Of a stretch of DNA of 35,505 nucleotides, positions 1 to 7,904 are shown piece by piece. Made by a program: the position numbers and the translations under genes. How positions within the stretch are numbered: the first letter of the stretch is position 1; each line of letters opens with the position of its first letter. A model generated the notes under the pieces. It saw nothing but the letters and a program-made list of their open reading frames with translations. It was not told the origin of the DNA and made no database searches. The DNA is from Phycisphaerae bacterium (GTDB lineage Bacteria; Planctomycetota; Phycisphaerae; UBA1845; Fen-1342). The stretch covers positions 1 through 35,505 of the forward strand of contig JAUWNI010000031.1 in assembly GCA_030612705.1 (NCBI GenBank), read 5' to 3'.

Positions 1-107
<107 letters not shown>

Positions 108-154
108 TCGGGGGGGCCGACGCTACCCTGATTGTGGGACCGGTTTTCATCCGG

Positions 155-1537
155 TCAATCCAACGTACGCACGACTTCGAAGTTCGCGTAGTTCGGCGCT
201 ACTTCGGAAACGACATGCCGGCGTTTGCCGGAGGGGTCGGGGGGGATGCGCTCGACGATGTGACAGGTGGCCTGGACCCGTGGGCCGAATAGCGTGCGGT
301 AACGCCGTTGAATCCGATCAACCGCCGCGGGATCGAAGTGTTCATCCACGACGAGCAGCACCTCGAAGCGGTCGACCGCACGCTGGATCGTCTTGAATTC
401 AACGATCCCGGGCTCTTCGCGTAACACGCACGACGAAACCGCGCCGTGACACAAACGTCCGTCGCGCAACACGACAAAACCCGTCGTCCGTCCGCCCTCG
501 ATCCGCATCCGAGGAAAAGGCAAGCCGCAGGCACACGGCTCGGAGACCAGTGCCCCAACATCGCCGAGACGATAGCGAATCGGCGGCTGGGCGCGGGTCG
601 TTAGCGTCGTGCAAAGCACCTCGCCGATCTGTCCAACCGGGACCGTCTCACCGTCGGCCACGATCTCCACGTGAATGTGCGGCGACATGATGTGCAAGCC
701 GCCGCGCGGGCATTCGTGCGCGATCAGTCCGACTTCACGGCTGCCATACTCCGCGGCAACGGCGCAGCCGAAGGCTTCGCGTACTTGTGTCACCTGGTCG
801 GGCGTAATTTCCTCGCCGGTCAACACTACCAATCGCAGCCAACCGAAGTCGCGAGGGGTAAATCGCTCGGCGGCATGCTTCGCGAGTAAAGCGGCGGCGG
901 TCGGATAGGCATAAATCAGACGGGGTCGGAACGAACGGATCGCGGCCAAGTGCCTATCGAGCGCGGCCGGGCCAAGGTCGAACGCGTCGAGCAACAGCTC
1001 GTTCAACAGTCGGTCACGGCGGCTTTTGATCCACGAGCCGCGTGATTCGATCGGTGAGCCCCACAGGTGTACGCGCCGATCGCCTGGCCGCACGCCGAAT
1101 AAACCCTGCATGAACAAACGGCAAGCCAGCGGCTGGGCCTGGCGGGCGCGATCGATGAAGAAGTGCAGCGTGTCGCCGGTCGTCCCGCCGCTGCCGCAGG
1201 GGATTAACCCGCCGGGCACGTCGCGGCAGACCAGACGCTCGAGGTTGGCGCGGACGTCGGCTTTTTCGAGCACGGGTAGCTTGGCAAGTTCGGCATAAGG
1301 ATCCGCCGCGTGAGGATCGAGGCCGCGGCGGTCAGACTGTTCGCGATAATAAGGCAGTTTATCGACAGCGAAGTATAGTAATTCGCGCAGCCGCTGACGC
1401 GCGATGCCTCGCACCTCGTCGCGCGGCGCGTTACTGAGTCGCAGCATCTCGCGGTAATACGCTAGCGTCGGTCGGCGGCGCAGCCATTCGTGTGCCGGGT
1501 ATGTCAAATGCTTGACCAGCCATTCCGACAGGCTCAT
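155..1537 (-). CDS. PaaK/CapK-like AMP-forming acyl-CoA ligase family protein
   Basis: A 460-aa protein of the phenylacetate-CoA ligase (PaaK/CapK) branch of the adenylate-forming superfamily. Visible motifs are the phosphate-binding loop GSGGTTG (115-121), AEYGSRE (262-268), which is the adenine/acyl-binding A5-like motif, and RYRLGD (321-326), the ribose-binding Asp motif. A CACG pair of cysteines at 335-338 may bind metal, as in other PaaK homologues. Family members activate a carboxylic acid as acyl-AMP, usually with transfer to CoA. PaaK-like proteins are common in exopolysaccharide clusters, where their substrate is usually unknown. The ATG lies inside the stop region of the upstream double glycosyltransferase (ATGA overlap), so translation is probably coupled. 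It is the last gene of the polysaccharide run. A role in acylating or modifying a glycan precursor is inference. Confidence 0.88.
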   Translation of the reverse strand: MSLSEWLVKHLTYPAHEWLRRRPTLAYYREMLRLSNAPRDEVRGIARQRLRELLYFAVDKLPYYREQSDRRGLDPHAADPYAELAKLPVLEKADVRANLERLVCRDVPGGLIPCGSGGTTGDTLHFFIDRARQAQPLACRLFMQGLFGVRPGDRRVHLWGSPIESRGSWIKSRRDRLLNELLLDAFDLGPAALDRHLAAIRSFRPRLIYAYPTAAALLAKHAAERFTPRDFGWLRLVVLTGEEITPDQVTQVREAFGCAVAAEYGSREVGLIAHECPRGGLHIMSPHIHVEIVADGETVPVGQIGEVLCTTLTTRAQPPIRYRLGDVGALVSEPCACGLPFPRMRIEGGRTTGFVVLRDGRLCHGAVSSCVLREEPGIVEFKTIQRAVDRFEVLLVVDEHFDPAAVDRIQRRYRTLFGPRVQATCHIVERIPPDPSGKRRHVVSEVAPNYANFEVVRTLD

Positions 1538-4038
1538 TTCGCTTCCTGCAACACGGGCGTCACGACGCGCGGCTGCGATGATTCAGACGTGGGCGGCAAC
1601 GCCTCGGCCTGACTGGAAACGGCCGGCTCGACCTCCTCGGCAATCACGGCCGCCCGGGGTTCATCGCAAGTGCATATTTCAGACTGCCCGAGAATCTGTT
1701 CGTAAATAGGGCTGATGCGTTCGGCGAGACGTTCGAGGCTGTATTCCGCGTTGAAGCGTTGCCGCAACCGTTCGCCGATCTCTCGCCGCGGGCTCGCGTC
1801 GCGCGCCAGGCGATCCATCTCGCGGGCCAGTGCCGGGGGGTCGTGCGGCGACACGAGCGGCCCCAGCGGTAAATCGGTTTCGCCCGCGGCAATCAGATCG
1901 GGCGGGCTGAACACTTCCGGAACGGCGCCGACCGTGGTCGCGATCACCGGTAAGCCGGCCGCCCCGCCCTCCAGCACCGAGTTCGGCAAGCCCTCACTAT
2001 GGCTCGGATGCACGAAACAATCCGCGCACGCTAACTGGTGCGCCTTGGCGGACCCGCTTACCGGTCCGGTGAACGTTACCACATCCTCCAGGCCCGCGTC
2101 ACGAACCTGCTGCTCCCAACGCGCTCCATCACCGTCCGTCGCCGGTCCGGCAATGTATAACTCAAACGGCGTCCCGAGAACGCGCAACATCCGCGCTGCC
2201 TCGATCAAGTCGCCTACTCCCTTGATCTCCCGCACCAACGCCAGAAACAGGAACCGGCATGGAGCGTCCGGATTCGACTCTTTCCGAGCCGCACGCGCGG
2301 CGGTCACGTATTCCCGTGTCGGAATCGCGTCTGGATCGAACGCGTTCGGCACAACAACCAGCCGTGCGTTGCCGGCGTATGGGCGCAAGGCGTTATACCA
2401 GCCTTGCGAGAGCACGATCACCGCGTCGGCCGCTTCCAAGCCCCGCCGAATCACCCACCGACCGAATCGTCCACTGCCGGCGCAGAACCGTTCAAACATA
2501 CCGCCCCGCACGTGCAGGATTACGGCGCGACCGAGCAGCTTGGCAACGGCCAGGTCGAACAGGTGACGATAGAATGTGAAATAGCTACACGTGTGGATAT
2601 GCAGGATCGAAATCCGCTTGTCGATCAACAGCCACGCCAGCTTCGCCAACGCCGCGACGTGCCGGCCGATCGCCCCGACAGTAGTCGCTAGTCGTTGCAC
2701 GCCGCGCGGAGGTCCGGATTCCGCGTCGCGGGTCGGATCGACCGTAGTCCCCACGCGATGCAGCTCGTACTTCTCGCGGAGCGGGCTCTTCATCAGCAGT
2801 CCGATCGAAGTGACCATCCCGCCGATTTGCGGCGGCGCCGGCCCGAGCATGACCACGGCGGGTCGCCGGTGCTCGGATTGCTCCGTCGGCCGGGACGATA
2901 ACTTCCCACGCCGGCATAGACAGTCGGCGTAGACGTTTTCGTAGCGCCGGACCATGCGCCGGCCGGTGTGTAGACGAGCGTAGTCGGCGGCGGCGCGGGC
3001 CGCGCGTTCCCGCGAGGCGCGCGGGTCGTTCAGCACGCAGTGCAGCGCCTCGGCCAGCGCGTTTGGATCACTCGGCGGCACGAGCAGCCCCGTTTCGTTA
3101 TGACGCAGCAATACTTGCTCGCACTCGCTATTCGCATCGAGGCGGCCGACATTCCCGACAGTGGTCGCCACGATCGGCACGCTCTGGCTCATCGCCTCGA
3201 GGATCGCGATCGGCATGGCTTCGGTGCGGCTGCTTTGACAGAAAACGTCCGCGCCGGACATCAGTCGCCAGGCATTTGGTATATGCCCAAGCCAGTGTAC
3301 ACAATTATTCAGACCCAGCGATTCCACACGGCTTAGCACTTGCTGCCCATAGGATTCACCCCGGACGGCACCAGCCACGATGAGTTGGGCCTCGGGAACC
3401 TCATCGCGTAGTCTTGCAAAGGCCTCGACGAGTGTCAGCGGGTCTTTCTCGGGGCAAACCGTTCCCACGCTCAATACGACCGGACCGTGTAGAGGTTGAC
3501 CGCAAAGCCGCTCAAGGTCTTGCCGGGCTTGCTGTCGCGGCACCGGCTCGCAATCGACGCCATTCGGCAAGTAGACCGCTTCGCGCGCCAGTCGGGAAAC
3601 AGGGATTCCGGACCGCAACGACTCGGCCACGATCGTCACGCGATCGGCCAGCCGTACGAGGCGGCGGGCCCAGCGAGGGTAGAACGCCGGCTTTCCGAGA
3701 TGCGCTCCGTGCCGCGTTTGTATCACGGGGATTCCCAAGGTCTTGGCTGGCGGCAGCGCCCAACACAGGGCGGCACTGCTGTGCGCATTGACCACCTGGA
3801 TGCGATCACGCCGCATCCAGCGAAACAGTTTCCAAGCCAGCAAGGGTTCCCTGCCAAAGCTGCGCGCCTCGCGAACCGTCACTCCCGCGGTCTCGAGTTC
3901 GTTCAGATCGCAACCGGCATTTTTCAGACAATAGACGAACGCACCATGGCCCCGTCGCGCCACCCCGCGCGCGAGTTGTCGAACGACCATTTCGGCGCCG
4001 CCCCCGACGAGAGTATCGATCATGATCGCGACGTTCAC
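1534..4038 (-). CDS. Tandem double GT4 glycosyltransferase
   Basis: An 834-aa protein containing two complete GT-B fold family 4 glycosyltransferases in one chain. The first (about 1-385) has the N-terminal glycine-rich loop DTLVGGGAEMVVRQLA and the donor-binding EX7E motif E273/E281 in SSRTEAMPIAILEAM. The second (about 393-790) has the loop GPAPPQIGGMVTSI and E682/E690 in HSEGLPNSVLEGG. The last 45 residues are a Pro/Glu/Ser-rich tail of no recognised fold. Both halves should use nucleotide-sugar donors at the cytoplasmic membrane face, so one polypeptide may add two successive sugars. Translation starts at GTG with GGGAG 7-8 nt upstream. It lies 66 bp after the sulfotransferase gene and overlaps the PaaK-like gene by 4 bp. 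Donor and acceptor cannot be read from sequence. Confidence 0.92.
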   Translation of the reverse strand: MNVAIMIDTLVGGGAEMVVRQLARGVARRGHGAFVYCLKNAGCDLNELETAGVTVREARSFGREPLLAWKLFRWMRRDRIQVVNAHSSAALCWALPPAKTLGIPVIQTRHGAHLGKPAFYPRWARRLVRLADRVTIVAESLRSGIPVSRLAREAVYLPNGVDCEPVPRQQARQDLERLCGQPLHGPVVLSVGTVCPEKDPLTLVEAFARLRDEVPEAQLIVAGAVRGESYGQQVLSRVESLGLNNCVHWLGHIPNAWRLMSGADVFCQSSRTEAMPIAILEAMSQSVPIVATTVGNVGRLDANSECEQVLLRHNETGLLVPPSDPNALAEALHCVLNDPRASRERAARAAADYARLHTGRRMVRRYENVYADCLCRRGKLSSRPTEQSEHRRPAVVMLGPAPPQIGGMVTSIGLLMKSPLREKYELHRVGTTVDPTRDAESGPPRGVQRLATTVGAIGRHVAALAKLAWLLIDKRISILHIHTCSYFTFYRHLFDLAVAKLLGRAVILHVRGGMFERFCAGSGRFGRWVIRRGLEAADAVIVLSQGWYNALRPYAGNARLVVVPNAFDPDAIPTREYVTAARAARKESNPDAPCRFLFLALVREIKGVGDLIEAARMLRVLGTPFELYIAGPATDGDGARWEQQVRDAGLEDVVTFTGPVSGSAKAHQLACADCFVHPSHSEGLPNSVLEGGAAGLPVIATTVGAVPEVFSPPDLIAAGETDLPLGPLVSPHDPPALAREMDRLARDASPRREIGERLRQRFNAEYSLERLAERISPIYEQILGQSEICTCDEPRAAVIAEEVEPAVSSQAEALPPTSESSQPRVVTPVLQEAK

Positions 4039-4104
4039 TACACATCTCCCAACAACGTCAGCCGAATCGATCCCGGGAAAGCCGAAGCAAGCCCGAATCG
4101 GGTT

Positions 4105-5043
4105 TCAGCGGTTCCAGTGCGACAGGTCGCACCCGAGATACTGCTCCAGGCGCCGATTCGGTTCCCGGAAACGCTCCAGCAGCAACTCCCGCGTGTCCGG
4201 GTTCATCGGCGGAGGGACGAGCCGCTCGCGTAGCGCGTCGGCATAACGGGTCCGTTCCAGCAATGAATAGGCGCGCTCACGCCAGGAATTCGGAATCGCG
4301 GCCCCCAGTAAAGCTTGCAAGCCGGGTATGGCGCGCAGCCGCTCGGTCATCTTCAGGCGTACTTGCCACTGATAGTGCGACTTTGCCTGGTTGGCGCGGA
4401 TCTGTCCTGTGTCGAGCAAGTCGATATTGTCATTGATACCGAGGTGGCGACAGGTCTTCTTCAGCACGCCGACGGGATCGCGCTTTAGTTCGTCCAGGAA
4501 GAGAAACAGGAACGCCTGGTCGGCAAAGTACTTTCGATATTCCTCGATGAAGCGGATGTACTCGCCCGTCCGTACGAGGTGCTCGTAGGACTGGATGAAG
4601 TTCTCAAACGTAGACAGCTCAGGCCTGGTGATCCCCAGGGCACGAGCCGTCCTGAGCTGCTCCCCGTAGTCCGAATACGTCCGCTCCACGGGATGCCGCA
4701 TAATGTAGATCAGCTTCGCGTTTGGCAGGTACTTTCCGATTCGGGCCGCGCAGGTTGGGTACTCCTGCCACCAGGTGTAGACTGTCGAGGCTTCCCCGCA
4801 GACCTGCCCCGGCCGCGCGTCCTCGAAGTTGGACGTATACCACTCCCAGCCACGGTGGAACTTATCCGCAAAGAAATCCGGTTCTTTCTCATTCGGCGCA
4901 CATACCCGTGGATGCCGGCTCAGGTATTGGAACAGCGTGGTCGTGCCCGATTTGGCCGCACCGATAATCACAAAATCCGGCAGACGCCCCGTGGTCTGAG
5001 CGGCATCCGCTTCAGCATTCCGGCTTTCCAGGGCAATGCTCAT
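4105..5043 (-). CDS. PAPS-dependent sulfotransferase
   Basis: A 312-aa protein of the sulfotransferase 1/3 superfamily. The 5'-phosphosulfate-binding loop is GAAKSGTTTL (28-37 from the chosen start). The 3'-phosphate-binding segment is MRHPVERTYSDY, with the expected Arg and Ser. A likely catalytic-side segment KEPDFFADKF follows the PSB loop, as in carbohydrate (heparan-type) sulfotransferases. The enzyme transfers sulfate from PAPS to a hydroxyl or amine, here most likely on the polysaccharide made by the neighbouring genes. I chose the ATG at 5043 because GCGGAG lies about 8 nt upstream and it begins 13 bp after the previous gene ends; the earlier in-frame start at 5127 would overlap that gene by 71 bp. 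No transmembrane segment is obvious, so sulfation is probably cytoplasmic, before export. Confidence 0.93.
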   Translation of the reverse strand: MSIALESRNAEADAAQTTGRLPDFVIIGAAKSGTTTLFQYLSRHPRVCAPNEKEPDFFADKFHRGWEWYTSNFEDARPGQVCGEASTVYTWWQEYPTCAARIGKYLPNAKLIYIMRHPVERTYSDYGEQLRTARALGITRPELSTFENFIQSYEHLVRTGEYIRFIEEYRKYFADQAFLFLFLDELKRDPVGVLKKTCRHLGINDNIDLLDTGQIRANQAKSHYQWQVRLKMTERLRAIPGLQALLGAAIPNSWRERAYSLLERTRYADALRERLVPPPMNPDTRELLLERFREPNRRLEQYLGCDLSHWNR

Positions 5044-5056
5044 CGACACACTCCGC

Positions 5057-6430
5057 TCAAAGCTGCCCGGTAACAGTGGGGGGAAGAAGCCGAATCGCCT
5101 GATCCGTCGGAGGCTCGTCCGGCACACTCGCGCGTTCGCGTATTCTCTCGGTTACATTCGATAGGCAGCAAGCCAGGCCGATCATGATCCAGAAATCCTC
5201 GGTCCACAATCGCGTTGTAAACAGGCTTCCGGCGAGATAGCCGCACAGTCCGGCGCGTAGCGCCATCGCGTGCCAGCCGAGATGGAAGCGCATCCGCCAA
5301 CCCCTCACATAGATCGGGAAATCGGATTCGATGTGCGCGGCCTCACCGCGAACACGCCCCAGTCGCCACAGCATCGCCGTCAGCATCATTAGCAGCAACA
5401 TCAGGCCGGGATAGCCGAGTTCGGCCAGGCATGCGAAATATGTGCTGTGCGCGGCGCGGATTATTTTCAGGTTCGGCACGTAGTCCTTGACGGCTTCGTG
5501 GAAGTTGCCGATTCCGATTCCGAGTGGGTAATCGCCCGCCATCTCGATCGCCGCCTTCCAATACAGCAGCCGGCTCGTCGCGGACGCATCCTGCTTATAC
5601 TCTGTAATAGTTGTGATGCGCTTCCACCAGCCCGGGTCGGTGAGTTGGAATGCCAACAGCGTACCGAGCACGATCGCCGCCCATCCCTTTCGGCGATACC
5701 CGCGCGGCAGCGAGAACGCCGCCACCAAGCCCATGGCGATCAGTCCCACAATAGCGTTGCGCGTCCTGGTCAGGATGATCGTGTTGACCACCAGCGCGCC
5801 CGTAATCAGGATGAGAGCGCGGCTCCACCAGCGACTAGCCATGAAGAACATGGCGCCGATCAGGGGCAACGTGCTGACGAGATGGATTGCAAGCCCGCTC
5901 GACTCGGCGAAATCCGGGCCACCTATACCCCGGTCGAGCCTGCCCCCATACTGAGTGCCAACGTTTCCGTACGCCTGGTAGCCGATGTAAAAGACGCCGC
6001 ACAACCAGGCTATTATCACAAGATGATAGTGGTGCGGTTCGCGGACGCAGCGGATGAGGATCAGCACGAAGAACAGCACCTTGATGATTTTTTCGGCCAT
6101 GAACAGTCCGCGCGCGCTGGTGCCATATCCCCAAGTCATGCTCGCGCACGCCAGCAGCACCAAGGCCGCCCCGAAGACAATCGGCAGGGGAAATTGCCGT
6201 CCGATCCCACCAAAGCGCGGATATCGCAGGGCCAGCCCGATCACGGTCGCGACTACAATCGTCATAGAGGTGCGTAGTCCCAGCACGCGAACGCTCTCCC
6301 CCCACCACTGGTATTCGGGATTCATGTGATAGACCAAAATGTACAAAAGGACCCCGGCCAGCGGTACGAGCAGCGCGGAGCCGACTCCGAAGATGTAGAC
6401 CAGCCAGAAAGCAATCGCGGTCAGAGACAT
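5057..6430 (-). CDS. O-antigen ligase / polymerase family membrane protein
   Basis: A 457-aa polytopic membrane protein with about ten or more hydrophobic segments. A long extracytoplasmic loop toward the C-terminus contains WKAAIEMAGDYPLGIGIGN and AHSTYFACLAELGYPGL. This matches the Wzy_C/O-antigen ligase superfamily pattern (a conserved His-Ser and the L-E-x-G tail). The N-terminal segment YHMNPEYQWWGESV resembles the group of ligases found in exosortase-associated loci, but no exosortase is in the window, so that link is only suggestive. Its role would be periplasmic polymerisation or transfer of lipid-linked glycan. The ATG at 6430 is preferred over the GTG at 6454 because AAGGG sits 5-6 nt upstream. 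The final codons run close to the sulfotransferase start, consistent with an operon. Confidence 0.88.
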   Translation of the reverse strand: MSLTAIAFWLVYIFGVGSALLVPLAGVLLYILVYHMNPEYQWWGESVRVLGLRTSMTIVVATVIGLALRYPRFGGIGRQFPLPIVFGAALVLLACASMTWGYGTSARGLFMAEKIIKVLFFVLILIRCVREPHHYHLVIIAWLCGVFYIGYQAYGNVGTQYGGRLDRGIGGPDFAESSGLAIHLVSTLPLIGAMFFMASRWWSRALILITGALVVNTIILTRTRNAIVGLIAMGLVAAFSLPRGYRRKGWAAIVLGTLLAFQLTDPGWWKRITTITEYKQDASATSRLLYWKAAIEMAGDYPLGIGIGNFHEAVKDYVPNLKIIRAAHSTYFACLAELGYPGLMLLLMMLTAMLWRLGRVRGEAAHIESDFPIYVRGWRMRFHLGWHAMALRAGLCGYLAGSLFTTRLWTEDFWIMIGLACCLSNVTERIRERASVPDEPPTDQAIRLLPPTVTGQL

Positions 6431-6437
6431 TTCGCCC

Positions 6438-6635
6438 TTACGTTTCTCGTACACCGATTGACGGCATCGGGTCGTTCCCGTAAAAAACGACGGGACCAGC
6501 GGCCTGCCGTGACGATCGATAAACCGCGGACAACTGTTGCCTCGCCCACCAAAATGGAAGCTGCAATGTCACCCAACGACCATCGGGCTCGGTCGGCGTC
6601 CTATCAGCCGGAATGACGGCTTGCACCGAAGACAT
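6438..6635 (-). CDS. Possible small protein in glycan operon, 65 aa
   Basis: An open frame that fills the gap between the methyltransferase stop (6649) and the O-antigen ligase start (6430). Its TAA stop is part of the next gene's ribosome-binding region (TAAGGGCGAAATG), the spacing expected for a coupled operon gene. The predicted protein is soluble and Trp/Arg-rich (GRWVTLQLPFWWARQQLSAV). It has no signal peptide or recognisable domain. The frame extends upstream to 6695 into the methyltransferase, so the start is uncertain. It could be a chance frame in GC-rich DNA or the remnant of a larger gene. Confidence 0.3.
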   Translation of the reverse strand: MSSVQAVIPADRTPTEPDGRWVTLQLPFWWARQQLSAVYRSSRQAAGPVVFYGNDPMPSIGVRET

Positions 6636-6648
6636 AGATACCACGCAA

Positions 6649-7689
6649 CTAACGCTGAAGATTCGGCACCCGCTCGGGCGGCGCGCTCGGATCATCCCAA
6701 GGCGGCAACTCCACGTTCAAAACGTTCCGCTGGTGGTCAACGCGGCGCCCGGATATCGGGGTCGGCTTGCGCGGTGTCCGGGCGCAAACGGTGAGGTTCC
6801 AGCACATCCGCCGCAGGGGTGGACACCATTTCAAAAGAAACCGATCGATTGCCGCCAGGCGCTTATACGTCTTTTCAAGCCTTTCGGCGTCGATGATGAT
6901 CTTTTTCCAGTAGCGTTCCTTGCTGGGGTCCACGCGCTCGATCAGGAAAAACTTCATGAAGATCCACAAGCCCGCCAGCCAGAAGCAACGATGCTCGACG
7001 TGCTGAAAATAGTCGCGAAACGACTTCAGGTCCGCGATAGCTAGTGGGGTTTCGTCTTCGGTGCGGACAGCGGCGGCCATCCGGCGATAGATGTTGATGA
7101 TCGGGTTGTGCCGCAGCGGATCCCACGAGACGAAGCGCCCGTCAGGTTTGAGCACCCGACACACGGATGCCAGGCATGCATCCAGGTGAACATGGTGCAG
7201 CAGGTTCGCCGCATACACGACGTCAAATGTATTGTCCGGGAAATCCAACCGGTCCGAGTTCTGCCGCACGCATTCGACCTGAACGCCGTAGCGCCGCGCA
7301 ACCCGCGCGGTCAATGCAAGCATGCCCGCCGAGATGTCCGTCGCGGCAACCTTGGCGCCGCATAGTGCGAAGTAGGTGGCGGCTTCGCCGGCACCGCAGC
7401 CCAGGTCAAGAACGCGCAAACCGCGGACGTCGCCCAGCCATTGCACGATGAAGCGGTTTTCGGGCGCGGTACAGGCCTCGAACGACTCGACGACCGGCAC
7501 CTGCTCGGGATCCAGCGCCTGGCCCCATTCATCGTGAAACAATTCTTCGTTTTGGTAGTCGATCGGCCGCCCGGGGACCAAGGAAGACGCCGAATCCGGC
7601 AAGAACGTTGCGGTCCTCGGAGTGTCCGCCTCGTCGGGGGTGAGTTCGTCATGGACGTCCGCCGCGGGCTGCGTCTGCGCACATTTCAT
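6649..7689 (-). CDS. Class I SAM-dependent methyltransferase
   Basis: A 346-aa protein with a Rossmann methyltransferase domain. Motif I is VLDLGCGAGEAATYF (93-107). The acidic residue of motif II is in AATDIS (115-120). The DVVYAANLLHHV segment (156-167) is the motif IV/post-motif region, followed by VCRVLKPDGRFVSWDP, typical of the Methyltransf_11/25 group. The C-terminal 150 residues contain hydrophobic stretches and no recognised domain. The first 80 residues are acidic and probably disordered. The ATG at 7689 has AGGTGAG just upstream. The position between glycosyltransferase and O-antigen ligase genes suggests O-methylation of a sugar or capping of the glycan chain. A small-molecule or lipid substrate cannot be excluded. 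Confidence 0.87.
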   Translation of the reverse strand: MKCAQTQPAADVHDELTPDEADTPRTATFLPDSASSLVPGRPIDYQNEELFHDEWGQALDPEQVPVVESFEACTAPENRFIVQWLGDVRGLRVLDLGCGAGEAATYFALCGAKVAATDISAGMLALTARVARRYGVQVECVRQNSDRLDFPDNTFDVVYAANLLHHVHLDACLASVCRVLKPDGRFVSWDPLRHNPIINIYRRMAAAVRTEDETPLAIADLKSFRDYFQHVEHRCFWLAGLWIFMKFFLIERVDPSKERYWKKIIIDAERLEKTYKRLAAIDRFLLKWCPPLRRMCWNLTVCARTPRKPTPISGRRVDHQRNVLNVELPPWDDPSAPPERVPNLQR

Positions 7690-7904
7690 AACTCACCTGC
7701 TTGTCGCAAGCGGGCGCACATACCGCTCCTGTGGCGGGTCCATGCGCTCGCTACGGGGGTATCGTCCCGGACCGGTAGGTCCTTTAACTTCTCGGTTTCA
7801 TGGCCGGATTGGCCGGGAAAACATGAATTGCCGGGGGTGTGCCCATGCCGGCGAGGTCCGAATATCCGCACAGGTGGCAGAGGACATGCCCGGTGTTATG
7901 CCGG
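7690..7904 (-). other. 215-bp gap upstream of methyltransferase gene
   Basis: This is the only gap above 100 bp between the first GT4 gene and the O-antigen ligase gene. It is the natural place for an internal promoter or leader for the downstream half of the cluster. I see GC-rich short inverted repeats, for example GGACCTACCGGTCC on the minus strand near 7770-7783, but no clear -35/-10 pair and no recognised riboswitch. A 61-aa frame here (7686-7871) has no convincing coding character. Confidence 0.35.

Noticed and set aside
5057..6430. Calling the O-antigen ligase gene an exosortase-associated glycosylation ligase
   Set aside because: The N-terminal similarity is weak and the window has no exosortase or PEP-CTERM protein.
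7766..7811. A cyclic-di-GMP (GEMM-like) riboswitch on the minus strand, suggested by AAAGGACC...GGTCCGGGACGATACC
   Set aside because: Only a partial resemblance: the conserved GGCAAACC and GGGACGCAAAGCC cores are absent.
7686..7871. 61-aa frame upstream of the methyltransferase
   Set aside because: No ribosome site, composition unlike a protein, and it overlaps the methyltransferase start.
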